From Streptomyces sp. NBC_01210 (lineage in GTDB: Bacteria > Actinomycetota > Actinomycetes > Streptomycetales > Streptomycetaceae): DNA of 64,000 nucleotides. The position numbers were made by a program, and so were the translations under genes. Below, piece by piece: positions 44,774 through 55,158 of the stretch. Location: assembly GCF_036010325.1 (NCBI RefSeq), contig NZ_CP108549.1, positions 3,224,001 to 3,288,000 of the forward strand. The letters are read 5' to 3'. The notes under the pieces are model-generated. The model was not told the DNA's origin and searched no databases. It was given only the letters and a program-made list of their open reading frames with translations. The first letter of the stretch is position 1; every line of letters begins with the position of its first letter.

Positions 44774-45229
44774 TTAGAAGAAACCGCAGGTGGGCGCTGC
44801 CGCGGTCGGTACGGGAGCGCCCTCGGCGCCCGAGGGGGCATAGATCTCGAGACGGGTGCCGTCCGGGTCGTGGAAGAAGATCCCGCCGGAGGCCGCGCCC
44901 TCGCCGTGGGCGACCACACCCTCGTGGGCGAAGTCGACGCCGAGCATCTTCAGCCGCGCCTCGGCCGCGCGGACCTGCTCGATGGATTCGGCCTCGAAGG
45001 CGAGGTGGTGCAGCCCGGCGAGCGCGGGCGCGTACGCCCCGTCCGCCTGCTGCCAGAGCGTGAGGACGAGCTGCCCGTCCCGGCCGAGGAAGGCGAAGCG
45101 GCGGCCTTCGTCCTTGCCCTGGCCGAGTACGTCGAAGCCGAGGGCATCCCCGTAGAAGGGGAGCGAACGGTCGAGATCGGTGACATTGAGGCCGATATGG
45201 CCGGTACGCAGAGCGCTGGTCGCCGTCAT
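44774..45229 (-). CDS. VOC-family (glyoxalase/dioxygenase-type) protein
   Basis: A 151-residue vicinal-oxygen-chelate protein with two beta-alpha-beta modules. Likely metal ligands are the histidine in GHIGLNVTDL (near 11), the histidines of LHHLAFEAE (near 75) and the glutamate in GTRLEIYAP (near 128). It resembles glyoxalase I, ring-cleavage dioxygenase or bleomycin-resistance proteins; the exact reaction is not evident. ATG 45229 follows AAGGTG. First gene of the two-gene VOC-PNPOx operon, divergent from the CGNR regulator. Confidence 0.9.
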   Translation of the reverse strand: MTATSALRTGHIGLNVTDLDRSLPFYGDALGFDVLGQGKDEGRRFAFLGRDGQLVLTLWQQADGAYAPALAGLHHLAFEAESIEQVRAAEARLKMLGVDFAHEGVVAHGEGAASGGIFFHDPDGTRLEIYAPSGAEGAPVPTAAAPTCGFF

Positions 45230-45254
45230 GGCACACCTTCCGGAAGTCGATACG

Positions 45255-45329
45255 AGCTAACCGCTTAATTCGACTTTAGAGGTTAGAATCGAGCGGGTCA
45301 ACCGGTCACGTACTCTTGAAGGGTTAGCT
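45255..45329. promoter_or_regulatory. Paired inverted AGCTAACC / GGTTAGCT boxes in the VOC-CGNR divergent promoter
   Basis: AGCTAACC (45255-45262) and GGTTAGCT (45322-45329) are exact inverted copies, each close to the start of one divergent gene; a third half-match GGTTAG lies at 45281-45286. This symmetric arrangement suggests a common operator for the CGNR regulator. Assignment is inferred. Confidence 0.5.
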
Positions 45330-45346
45330 ACGGGAGGAGCCCAGGG

Positions 45347-45892
45347 ATGCCCGCCATGTCCGATCCACGGCCGCTCACCGGCGAGCCGGTCTCCCTCGAC
45401 CTGCTCAACACCCGGTGGATGCAGGACGGCGTACGCCAGGACCTGCTGACCGGGGTCGACGGGCTGCGCATCTGGCTGACGGCGAACGGCCTCGCGGAAC
45501 GGTTCACCGCGGACGCGGCCACCCTGGAGCGGACGGTGACCGCCCGCGACGCGCTCGCCGCCCTCGTCGACAGCCCCGGCGACCCGGAGGCCGCCGCCCT
45601 CGTCGACGAGGTGCTCGGCCATGGGCGCATCCGCGCCAAACTCACCGCGGACGGTCCCGGCGAGGAGGCGGAATTCGCGGACCCGGCCTGGGGTCCCGGC
45701 TGGACCGCCGCCCGCGGCCACCTCGATCTGCTGCGCACCGCGCCCGACCGGATCCGCGGCTGCGCACATGAGGCGTGCATCCTGCACTTCTTCGACACAT
45801 CACGGAACGGCACGCGCCGCTGGTGCTCCATGGCGGTGTGCGGCAACCGCGCGAAGGCGTCGCGGCACTACGCCCGCACCCACGAGGACTGA
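45347..45892 (+). CDS. CGNR zinc-finger (ABATE-domain) regulator
   Basis: A 181-residue putative transcription regulator. The N-terminal ABATE domain (about 1-125, LTGEPVSLDLLNTRW) is followed by the CGNR zinc finger (about 138-178: CAHEACILHFFDTS, then RRWCSMAVCGNRAKASRHYA) with four cysteines; it is thought to bind DNA. GGGAGGAG is 9 nt before the ATG at 45347. Its divergence from the VOC-PNPOx operon and the shared inverted boxes point to control of those genes and itself. The ligand is unknown. Confidence 0.92.
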   Translation: MPAMSDPRPLTGEPVSLDLLNTRWMQDGVRQDLLTGVDGLRIWLTANGLAERFTADAATLERTVTARDALAALVDSPGDPEAAALVDEVLGHGRIRAKLTADGPGEEAEFADPAWGPGWTAARGHLDLLRTAPDRIRGCAHEACILHFFDTSRNGTRRWCSMAVCGNRAKASRHYARTHED

Positions 45893-46227
45893 GGCCGCCG
45901 CCCGCGGGTCCCGGCGGCTGATCCCGGGCGAGTGTCCTGACCGCTGGTCCCGGCCGAGTGTCCTGACCGCGGGTCCCGCCCGCAGGTCCCGGCCGCAGGT
46001 CCCGGCCGAGTGTCCTGACCGCGGGTCCCGCCCGCAGGTCCCCACCACGGGTCCCGGCCGGAGAAGCACCCAATTGTCCCGCATGGCGTATCCGCCACAG
46101 TGGCGGATCTACGCCATGACCGAGTCCCGTCGCTGCCAACCCTCCACAAACCCCTGTCACTTACGAAAGGCTGAGCGGTCATCCGGCACCGAATTCCGGA
46201 CCCTACCTTTCACATACAGGGATGCTG
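45893..46227. repeat. 335-bp gap with 26-bp tandem repeat and large inverted repeat
   Basis: From about 45907 to 46061 a degenerate 26-bp unit (CGGCCGAGTGTCCTGACCGC and variants) repeats at 45925, 45951, 46003 and intermediate positions. A long inverted repeat follows at 46082-46118. The remaining 110 bp before the subtilase are less GC-rich and probably contain its promoter. No gene seen. Confidence 0.75.
46082..46118. promoter_or_regulatory. Long near-perfect inverted repeat upstream of subtilase
   Basis: CATGGCGTATCCGCCAC and its inverse (with a 2-nt bulge) are separated by one base. With no useful loop it is better seen as an operator-type dyad than a terminator. It lies 110 bp before the subtilase start. 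Confidence 0.5.
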
Positions 46228-49200
46228 ATGACCCCCGAATCCCAGAGCTCCATTCCAGGGCGCTCCGTACCAGGTCACAGACGCGCGGCCCGTATAGCGG
46301 CCGCCGCGTCGCTCGTGACCGCACTGATCGCGGCGGGCGCCGCGCCTGCCTTCTCGGCCGCGCCCGCCGACGATCCGGGCACCTCCGGCGTCAAGGCCAA
46401 GTCCTCTTCCGACAAGCTCGGTTCGGCCGACGCCGAACTTCTCGCCCAGGCCGAGGCCAAGGGCGAGAAGAGCGTCACCGTGATGGTCGCCACCGCACCC
46501 GGCGCGACCGAGCAGGTCGTCGGGCAGCTGGACGCCGTCCAGGGCGCCGTCGTGGGCAGGACGTTCGACCAGCTCGGTTACGTACGGGCCACCCTTCCCA
46601 CCGCCAAGGCGGAGGCCGCGCTGAAGGCGGCCGCCAAGCTCTCCAGCGTCCACGGCATCGATCTCAAGCACGAGGTCAAGCTGGACGACCCGACCCCGGC
46701 GGCAGACACCACCAAGGCCGCGGGCACCGCGGGTACGCAGGCCGCGAAGTACCCGGCGCCAGGAAAGGACACCCCGGCGAAGAACCCGTACAACCCGTCC
46801 TTCGAGACCGGCGCGGTGGACTTCGTCAAGCAGCACCCCAAGGCCGACGGCCGCGGCGTGACGATCGGCATCCTGGACTCCGGTGTCGACCTCGGCCACC
46901 CCGCGCTGCAGAAGACCACCACCGGCGAGCGCAAGATCGTCGACTGGGTCACCGCGACCGACCCGGTGGCGGACGGCGACGGGACCTGGCGCCGGATGTC
47001 GCTCGACGTCAGCGGGCCGACGTTCACCGTCAACGGCCGTACGTACTCCGCCCCGGCGGGCGCGTACAAGTTCAACCTCTTCGCCGAGGCCGCCACCAAG
47101 GGCGGCGACATGGCCGGTGACCTCAACCGGGACGGCGACACGACCGACGTCTGGGGCGTGCTGTACGACCCGGGCACCCGCACCGCCACCGTCGACCTCG
47201 ACAATGACGGGAACTTCTCGAACGACACCGTGATGAAGCCGTACAAGAACGGCTTCCAGATCGGCCACTTCGGCAAGGACAACCCGGCGACCGACGTCGT
47301 CGAGCAGATCCCGTTCGTCATCGAGGTCCGCAAGGACGTCGTATACAACGACGCGGGCGCCAAGGCCGACTACGTCAACATCGGCGTCATCGAGAGCGAG
47401 CACGGCACCCACGTCGCCGGCATCACCGCCGCCAACAGCCTCTTCGGCGGCAAGATGAACGGTGAGGCGCCCGGCGCCAAACTGGTCTCCTCGCGCGCCT
47501 GCACCTGGAGCGGCGGCTGCACCAACATCGCGCTCACCGAGGGCATGGCCGACCTGGTCATCAACCGCGGCGTGGACATCATCAACATGTCCATCGGCGG
47601 TCTGCCCGCGCTGAACGACGGCAACAACGCCCGCTCCGAGCTCTACACCCGCCTCATCGACACCTACGGCGTCCAGCTGGTCATCTCGGCCGGCAACGAG
47701 GGTCCGGGCACCAACACCATCGGCGACCCGGGCCTCGCCGACAAGGTCATCTCGGTCGGCGCCGCCATCTCCCAGGAGACCTGGGCCGCCAACTACGGCT
47801 CCGCGGTGACCAAGAAGTACGCCATGCTCCCCTTCTCCTCCCGCGGCCCGCGCGAGGACGGCGGCTTCGCGCCGATCATCACCGCGCCCGGCGCCTCCAT
47901 CAACACCACCCAGACCTGGCTGCCCGGCAGCCCGGTCGCGGAGGCGGGCTACCAGCTCCCGGCCGGCTACTCCATGCTGCAGGGCACCTCGATGTCCTCG
48001 CCGCAGGCCGCGGGCGCGAGCGCACTGCTGCTCTCGGCCGCCAAGCAGCGGCACATCGAGCTGACCCCGGCGAAGCTGCGCACGGCGCTGACCAGCACCG
48101 CGCACCGTATCCCCGGAGTGCAGGCGCATGAGCAGGGCTCCGGCCTGATCAACATCGTGGACGCATGGGACGCCATCGAGGACGGCGCCACCGCCCATGA
48201 GTACAGCGTCAAGGCCCCGGTCGACACCGCGATCGACTTCGCGCTGAAGACCCCCGGCTTCGGCACCGGTCTCTACGACCGCGAGGGCGGTCTGAAGGCC
48301 GGCCAGAAGAAGTCCTACGACGTCGTCATCACGCGGACGACCGGACCGGACCGCCCCGTGCGGCACGAACTGGACTGGAAGTACAACGACGGCACCTTCG
48401 ACCTGCCCGGCAGCGGCGCGGTCACGCTGCCGCTGAACACCCCGGTCACCGTCAAGGTCGAGGCCAGTCCCCGGACGGCCGGTCTGCACAGCGCGATCCT
48501 GGAGGCGGACGACCCGCGCACCGAGGGCGTGGACAAGCAGATCATGACGACCGTGGTCGTCTCCAAGGAGCTCGCGAAGCCTGCGTACACCTTCTCGGCG
48601 TCCGGCTCGGTGCAGCGCAACAGCCACAAGTCGTACTTCATCACGGTGCCCGAGGGCGCGAAGAACCTCGAGGTCGCGCTCGGCGGTCTGGCCGCCAAGA
48701 GCCAGACCCGGTTCATCGGCATCCACCCGTACGGCGTGGGAGTCGAGGACAGCTCGACGATCTTCTGCTACCCCAATTACAACAATCCGGCGAACACCTG
48801 CCGTCCGGACTTGCGCTCGTACCCCGAGCCGACCCCGGGCGTCTGGGAGATCGAGGTCGAGTCGCGGCGTACGTCTCCGCTGCTCGACAACCCGTACAAG
48901 CTGGACGTCAGCCTGCTGGGCGCGTCCTTCGACCCGGCCGTCAAGACGCTCCCCGAGGCGAAGGTCGGTACGCCGGCCCCTGTCGAGTGGAAGGTCACCA
49001 ACGGCTTCGCCGCGATCGACGGCAAGCTCGCGGGCGGTTCGCTGGGCTCGGCCAAGGTCGCCCGTCCGTCCATCAAGAACGGTGAGTCTCAGGAGTCGAC
49101 CGTCACCGTCGGTGAGGGCGTCGAGCGTCTCGATGTCGCCATCGGCGGGGTCTCCGACACCGGCGCCGACCTGGACCTGACCGTCCTGCTGAACGGTGTC

Positions 49201-49545
49201 CGGGTCGGACAGTCGGCGGACGGCGACTCGGAGGAGGCGGTGAGCCTGCTCAAGCCGGCCGCCGGCACCTACACCATCGTGGTCGACGGCTACTCCGTCC
49301 CGGCCGGGACCACCGAGTACAACTACCGCGATGTGTTCTTCTCGCCCTCGCTCGGCTCGGTCAAGGTCGACTCGACGAAGCCGGTCAAGCTCGCCAATGG
49401 AGCGTCGGCGCAGGTCAGCGCCGAGGTTCTGGTGGGCGGCCCGGCTCCCGAGGGACGTCAGTTCTTCGGCGAGGTGCAGCTGCTGAACGCACACGGCACG
49501 GCCGCGGGCGCCGGCAGCGTGGTGATCGAGAAGGTCACTCCGTAA
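46228..49545 (+). CDS. Large secreted S8 (subtilisin) peptidase with tripeptidyl-peptidase II/pyrolysin-like insert
   Basis: An 1105-residue exported subtilase. A signal peptide covers about 1-43 (basic RRAARIAAAAS, cleavage around AAPAFSA), then an inhibitor-like propeptide (about 75-150). The catalytic residues are Asp217 (GILDSGVD), His392 (HGTHVAG), Asn490 (AGNEGPG) and Ser588 (GTSMSSPQAAG). Asp and His are 175 residues apart instead of about 30, a hallmark of the TPPII/pyrolysin branch. About 500 C-terminal residues form beta-rich domains, including PPC-like segments. ATG 46228 has AGGG at 6 nt; ATG 46222 is too close to it. Confidence 0.93.
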   Translation: MTPESQSSIPGRSVPGHRRAARIAAAASLVTALIAAGAAPAFSAAPADDPGTSGVKAKSSSDKLGSADAELLAQAEAKGEKSVTVMVATAPGATEQVVGQLDAVQGAVVGRTFDQLGYVRATLPTAKAEAALKAAAKLSSVHGIDLKHEVKLDDPTPAADTTKAAGTAGTQAAKYPAPGKDTPAKNPYNPSFETGAVDFVKQHPKADGRGVTIGILDSGVDLGHPALQKTTTGERKIVDWVTATDPVADGDGTWRRMSLDVSGPTFTVNGRTYSAPAGAYKFNLFAEAATKGGDMAGDLNRDGDTTDVWGVLYDPGTRTATVDLDNDGNFSNDTVMKPYKNGFQIGHFGKDNPATDVVEQIPFVIEVRKDVVYNDAGAKADYVNIGVIESEHGTHVAGITAANSLFGGKMNGEAPGAKLVSSRACTWSGGCTNIALTEGMADLVINRGVDIINMSIGGLPALNDGNNARSELYTRLIDTYGVQLVISAGNEGPGTNTIGDPGLADKVISVGAAISQETWAANYGSAVTKKYAMLPFSSRGPREDGGFAPIITAPGASINTTQTWLPGSPVAEAGYQLPAGYSMLQGTSMSSPQAAGASALLLSAAKQRHIELTPAKLRTALTSTAHRIPGVQAHEQGSGLINIVDAWDAIEDGATAHEYSVKAPVDTAIDFALKTPGFGTGLYDREGGLKAGQKKSYDVVITRTTGPDRPVRHELDWKYNDGTFDLPGSGAVTLPLNTPVTVKVEASPRTAGLHSAILEADDPRTEGVDKQIMTTVVVSKELAKPAYTFSASGSVQRNSHKSYFITVPEGAKNLEVALGGLAAKSQTRFIGIHPYGVGVEDSSTIFCYPNYNNPANTCRPDLRSYPEPTPGVWEIEVESRRTSPLLDNPYKLDVSLLGASFDPAVKTLPEAKVGTPAPVEWKVTNGFAAIDGKLAGGSLGSAKVARPSIKNGESQESTVTVGEGVERLDVAIGGVSDTGADLDLTVLLNGVRVGQSADGDSEEAVSLLKPAAGTYTIVVDGYSVPAGTTEYNYRDVFFSPSLGSVKVDSTKPVKLANGASAQVSAEVLVGGPAPEGRQFFGEVQLLNAHGTAAGAGSVVIEKVTP

Positions 49546-50757
<1,212 letters not shown>

Positions 50758-50766
50758 CGGTCGTGT

Positions 50767-50815
50767 CCTCAATCGCCGGCGGGGCTGAATTTTTCAGCCC
50801 CGCCGACGTTTGAGG
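50767..50815. repeat. Hairpin form of the dispersed CCTCAATCGCCGG element
   Basis: A near-perfect 23-bp stem (50767-50789 with 50793-50815), 10 nt after the asd stop. It serves as the asd terminator and is the clearest paired version of the element seen elsewhere in the window. Confidence 0.85.
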
Positions 50816-50953
50816 CGCGGGGTCCGGGGCGGAGCCCCGGCTCCCCCGCACTGCGCCGAACCCGCGTCCCACGGCACCCGCATTAAGGCGGGCAGCCGCA
50901 CCTCGCCCCGTGGAAGGATGGCCACAAACGTCACGAACCGAGGAGATGACAGC

Positions 50954-53545
50954 GTGCCTGGCACGAATCTGACCCGCGAAGAGGCGCAACAGCGGGCCCG
51001 CCTGCTGACCGTCGACTCGTACGAGATCGACCTCGACCTGAGCTCGGCGCAGGAGGACGGCACCTTCCGGTCCGTGACCACCGTGCGCTTCGAGTCCGCC
51101 GAGGACGGTGCGGAGACCTTCATCGACCTGGTCGCCCCGGCCGTCCACCAGGTTGTGCTGAACGGCAAGGCGCTGGATGTCGCCGCCGTTTTCCGGGACT
51201 CGCGGATCGCGCTGCCGCATCTGTACGCGGGCCCGAACGAACTGACGGTGGTCGCGGACTGCGGGTACACCAACACCGGTGAGGGGCTGCACCGCTTCGT
51301 CGACCCGGTGGACCAGCAGACTTACCTCTACACGCAGTTCGAGGTGCCGGACGCGCGCCGCGTCTTCGCCTCGTTCGAGCAGCCGGACCTGAAGGCGACG
51401 TTCCAGTTCACCGTGAAGGCCCCCGAGGGCTGGACGGTCGTCTCGAACTCCCCGCTGCAGCAGGCGGAGGGGGCGGAGCCCAAGGACAATGTCTGGCGCT
51501 TCGAGCCGACGCCACGGATCTCCACGTACATCACGGCGCTGATCGTCGGTCCGTACCACTCGGTCCACAGCAGCTACGAGAAGGACGGCCAGTCCGTTCC
51601 GCTCGGTGTGTACTGCCGCCCCTCGCTGGCCGAGTTCCTGGACTCCGACGCGATCTTCGAGGTCACGCGGCAGGGCTTCGACTGGTTCCAGGAGAAGTTC
51701 GACTACGCCTACCCCTTCGCAAAGTACGACCAGCTCTTCGTGCCGGAGTTCAACGCGGGCGCGATGGAGAACGCGGGCGCGGTGACCATCCGCGACCAGT
51801 ACATCTTCCGCTCGAAGGTGACGGACGCGGCGTACGAGGTGCGTGCGGAGACGATCCTGCACGAGCTGGCCCACATGTGGTTCGGCGACCTGGTCACCAT
51901 GGAGTGGTGGAACGACCTGTGGCTGAACGAGTCGTTCGCCACGTACACCTCGATCGCCTGCCAGGCGTACGCGCCGGGCTCGAAGTGGCCGCACGCCTGG
52001 ACGACGTTCGCGAACTCCATGAAGACCTGGGCGTACCGGCAGGACCAGTTGCCGTCGACCCACCCGATCATGGCCGAAATCCGCGACCTCGACGACGTTC
52101 TCGTGAACTTCGACGGCATCACGTACGCCAAGGGCGCGTCGGTGCTGAAGCAGCTCGTCGCGTACGTCGGCATGGACGAGTTCTTCCAGGGCGTGCAGGC
52201 GTACTTCAAGGCGCACGCGTACGGCAACACCCAGCTGTCCGATCTGCTGGGCGCGCTGGAGGAGACCTCGGGCCGTGATCTGAAGACCTGGTCGCAGAAG
52301 TGGCTGCAGACGGCGGGCATCAACATCCTGCGCCCGGAGATCGAGATCTCCGAGGAGGGGTACGTCACGTCCTTCTCCGTACGCCAGGAGGCACCGGCCC
52401 TGCCGACAGGCGCGAAGGGCGAGCCGACCCTGCGCCCGCACCGGATCGCGATCGGCTGCTACGACCTCGACGAGAACGGCAAGCTGGTCCGTACGAACCG
52501 GATCGAGCTGGACGTGGACGGCGAGCGCACGGATGTGCCGTTCCCGCAGAACACCCGCCGTCCCGCGGTGATCCTGCTCAACGACGACGACCTTACGTAT
52601 GCAAAGGTCCGGCTCGACGAGGAGTCGCTGCGGGTCGTGACCGAGCACCTCGGTGACTTCACCGAGTCGCTGCCGCGGGCGCTGTGCTGGGCCTCCGCCT
52701 GGGACATGACGCGCGACGGCGAGCTGGCCGCGCGGGACTATCTGTCCCTGGTCCTCTCCGGCATCGGCAAGGAGTCGGACATCGGCGTCGTGCAGTCGCT
52801 GCACCGCCAGGTGAAGCTGGCGATCGACCTGTACGCGGCACCGCAGTGGCGCGAGACGGGTCTGACGCAGTGGACCGAGGCGACGCTGGCGCATCTGCGC
52901 GCGGCCGAACCGGGCAGCGACCACCAGTTGGCGTGGGCCCGCGCCTTCGCCGCGACCGCGCGGACGCCGCAGCAGCTCGACCTGCTGCAGGCGCTGCTCG
53001 ACGGCACGGAGTCCATCGAGGGCCTGGCCGTGGACACCGAGCTGCGGTGGGCGTTCGTGGAGCGGCTTGCGGCGGTCGGAGTGCTCGACGAGGAGGAGAT
53101 CGCGGCGGAGTACGAGCGGGACAAGACGGCGGCGGGCGAGCGCCACGCGACCACGGCGCGCGCTGCCCGGCCGACGGCGGAGGCGAAGGCGGAGGCCTGG
53201 GCCTCGGTCGTCGAGTCCGACAAGCTGCCGAACGCCGTTCAGGAAGCGGTCATCGCGGGCTTCGTCCAGACCGATCAGCGCGAGCTGCTCGCCCCGTACT
53301 CGGAGAAGTTCTTCGCGGCGGTGAAGGGCGTGTGGGAGTCCCGCAGCCATGAGATCGCCCAGCAGATCGCGGTCGGGCTCTACCCCTCGCTCCAGGTCTC
53401 GCAGGACACGCTGGACGCGACGGACGCCTGGCTGGACTCGGCGGAGCCGAATGCGGCGCTGCGGCGGCTGATTTCGGAATCGCGCGCGGGCGTCGAACGG
53501 GCGCTGAAGGCGCAGGCGGTGGACGCCGCGGCTGCACAGCAGTAG
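50954..53545 (+). CDS. pepN: M1-family aminopeptidase N, copy 2
   Basis: The 863-residue paralogue of the 37627 gene. It has GAMENAG (near 270), HELAH (303-307) with the third zinc ligand in NESFATYTS (near 326) and the ERAP1-like C-terminal domain. There is no signal peptide. GTG 50954 is preceded by GAGGAG at 8 nt, and the first 25 residues align with copy 1. Most bacteria carry one PepN, so the second copy likely has a distinct substrate range or timing; the sequence does not say which is the major one. Confidence 0.96.
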   Translation: MPGTNLTREEAQQRARLLTVDSYEIDLDLSSAQEDGTFRSVTTVRFESAEDGAETFIDLVAPAVHQVVLNGKALDVAAVFRDSRIALPHLYAGPNELTVVADCGYTNTGEGLHRFVDPVDQQTYLYTQFEVPDARRVFASFEQPDLKATFQFTVKAPEGWTVVSNSPLQQAEGAEPKDNVWRFEPTPRISTYITALIVGPYHSVHSSYEKDGQSVPLGVYCRPSLAEFLDSDAIFEVTRQGFDWFQEKFDYAYPFAKYDQLFVPEFNAGAMENAGAVTIRDQYIFRSKVTDAAYEVRAETILHELAHMWFGDLVTMEWWNDLWLNESFATYTSIACQAYAPGSKWPHAWTTFANSMKTWAYRQDQLPSTHPIMAEIRDLDDVLVNFDGITYAKGASVLKQLVAYVGMDEFFQGVQAYFKAHAYGNTQLSDLLGALEETSGRDLKTWSQKWLQTAGINILRPEIEISEEGYVTSFSVRQEAPALPTGAKGEPTLRPHRIAIGCYDLDENGKLVRTNRIELDVDGERTDVPFPQNTRRPAVILLNDDDLTYAKVRLDEESLRVVTEHLGDFTESLPRALCWASAWDMTRDGELAARDYLSLVLSGIGKESDIGVVQSLHRQVKLAIDLYAAPQWRETGLTQWTEATLAHLRAAEPGSDHQLAWARAFAATARTPQQLDLLQALLDGTESIEGLAVDTELRWAFVERLAAVGVLDEEEIAAEYERDKTAAGERHATTARAARPTAEAKAEAWASVVESDKLPNAVQEAVIAGFVQTDQRELLAPYSEKFFAAVKGVWESRSHEIAQQIAVGLYPSLQVSQDTLDATDAWLDSAEPNAALRRLISESRAGVERALKAQAVDAAAAQQ

Positions 53546-53572
53546 CCGTCGCCGTTGCCGTAACAGCACAGA

Positions 53573-53607
53573 AGGGGCGCCCCGGGCCGTACGGTCCGGG
53601 GCGCCCT
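53573..53607 (+). terminator. Terminator after pepN copy 2
   Basis: A 17-bp stem with one bulge (53573-53590 with 53591-53607), 28 nt after the stop. Confidence 0.75.
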
Positions 53608-53730
53608 CGTGTTTCCAGGGCGCGAACTTCCCGCCAATTCTGTGACCCCCCGTCAACCTCCGTTCTTCGACGCCGATATGCTCCGTGCCCGTCGTCATAT
53701 GATCTTTCTCGTTCGATTCTGAGGATGCTG

Positions 53731-55158
53731 ATGGTTCGACAGGGAACGTCGACCGGAAATCCGCGGCCCCTGGCCAGCTTCGGGTGGCTGCTGCCCGTCG
53801 CCGTGACCGTTGCGGCCGCGGCCGCGGCCGTCTTCCTGGTCTCCGCGTCGGCTCGCACCGCGGTGCTCTGGATCGGTGTCGCGGCGGTCGTCGCGGTCGC
53901 CGTCACCTGCGCCGAGGCCGCACGCCGCGGCAGGGTGATCGAGGGGCTCCACGGCAGACTCGCGGAGCGGGAGGCTGCGCTCTCGCGGCAGCAGGCCGAG
54001 ACCGCACGCCTCGCCGGCGAGCTGCTGCCCCAGGTGGTGGAGCAGCTGCGCAAGGGCGAGTTCCCCGAGGACGTACTGGACGCGCTCGACGCACCGGCAG
54101 AGCACCGGGCGGTGCTGCGCTCGGTGCTCGACGCCGTCGTCGCCGAGGAGGACCTGCGTGAGTCCGCGCAGCGCGCCTTCGTGAACATCGCCCGTCGAGT
54201 TCAGGCCATCGTGCACCAACAGGCCCAGGAACTCCGTGAGATGGAGGACCGGCACGGCAAGGCTCCGGACGTCTTCGGCGATCTGCTCCGCATCGACCAC
54301 GGCACCGCGCTGATCGGCCGGCTCGCCGACTCCATCGCCGTACTCGGCGGCGCGCGGCCCGGCCGCCAGTGGAGCAAGGCCGTACCGCTCTACAGCGTGA
54401 TGCGCGGCGCCATGTCGCGGATCATCGACTACCAGCGGGTGGAGCTGCACTCGGTCTCCGAGGTCGCCGTCGTCGGCACCGCCGTCGAGCCGCTGATCCA
54501 CGCGCTCGCCGAGCTGCTCGACAACGCCACCCGCTACTCGCCGCCGCAGACCAGGGTCCATCTCACCGCCGTCGATGTGCAGTCGGGCATCGCCATCGAG
54601 ATCGAGGACGGCGGCGTGAGCATGAGCGAGGAGGCCCGCAAGCGGGCCGAGCGCATGCTCCGCCAGGCCCAGCAGGGCATCGACGTCAACGACCTGGGCG
54701 AGACCCCCCGCCTCGGCCTCGCCGTGGTCGGCCGACTGGCGCAGGTGTACGGCTTCCAGGTCTCGCTGCGCTCCTCGGCGTACGGCGGTGTGCGCGCCGT
54801 CCTCGTCGTCCCGCAGGAACTGATCACCACGGCCGCTTCGGCGACCGGCCTTGCGCACGGCATCGGCACCGCCTCCGGCCCCCGCCCGGCCGACCGGGCC
54901 CTCGAGGAGCGGCTGCCCAGGCCAGTCACCGGACCCATGACAGCAGACGACGAGGTCCCGATCGTGACCGAACGGACCATGACAGGTCTGCCGCAGCGGC
55001 GCCGCAAGGCCCGCGTCACCGCACCGGCCGCCGACACCGCCACCGCGCCCGAGCCGGAGCAGTCACCCCCGGTACAGCCGGGCATGTGGCTGTCCGCCTT
55101 CCAGAGCGGGCTGTCCGGTGAGCCCACCCAGACGAGCAAGGGGAACACGCAGCCATGA
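53731..55158 (+). CDS. cvnA: CvnA: conservon sensor-kinase-like membrane protein
   Basis: First gene of a conservon. The 475-residue protein has two N-terminal transmembrane helices (about 17-38 and 44-60), a coiled-coil linker (VIEGLHGRLAEREAALSRQQ), a dimerisation-like region (about 150-200, LRIDHGTALIGRLADSI) and a histidine-kinase-type ATPase domain with N-box ALAELLDNATRYSPP, G1 EIEDGGVSMS and G2 LGLAVVGRLAQVYGF. The C-terminal 120 residues are proline-rich and disordered. CvnA is thought to form a membrane complex with CvnB, C and D. ATG 53731 has GAGG 6 nt upstream; ATG 53725 would have no spacing. Confidence 0.93.
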   Translation: MVRQGTSTGNPRPLASFGWLLPVAVTVAAAAAAVFLVSASARTAVLWIGVAAVVAVAVTCAEAARRGRVIEGLHGRLAEREAALSRQQAETARLAGELLPQVVEQLRKGEFPEDVLDALDAPAEHRAVLRSVLDAVVAEEDLRESAQRAFVNIARRVQAIVHQQAQELREMEDRHGKAPDVFGDLLRIDHGTALIGRLADSIAVLGGARPGRQWSKAVPLYSVMRGAMSRIIDYQRVELHSVSEVAVVGTAVEPLIHALAELLDNATRYSPPQTRVHLTAVDVQSGIAIEIEDGGVSMSEEARKRAERMLRQAQQGIDVNDLGETPRLGLAVVGRLAQVYGFQVSLRSSAYGGVRAVLVVPQELITTAASATGLAHGIGTASGPRPADRALEERLPRPVTGPMTADDEVPIVTERTMTGLPQRRRKARVTAPAADTATAPEPEQSPPVQPGMWLSAFQSGLSGEPTQTSKGNTQP

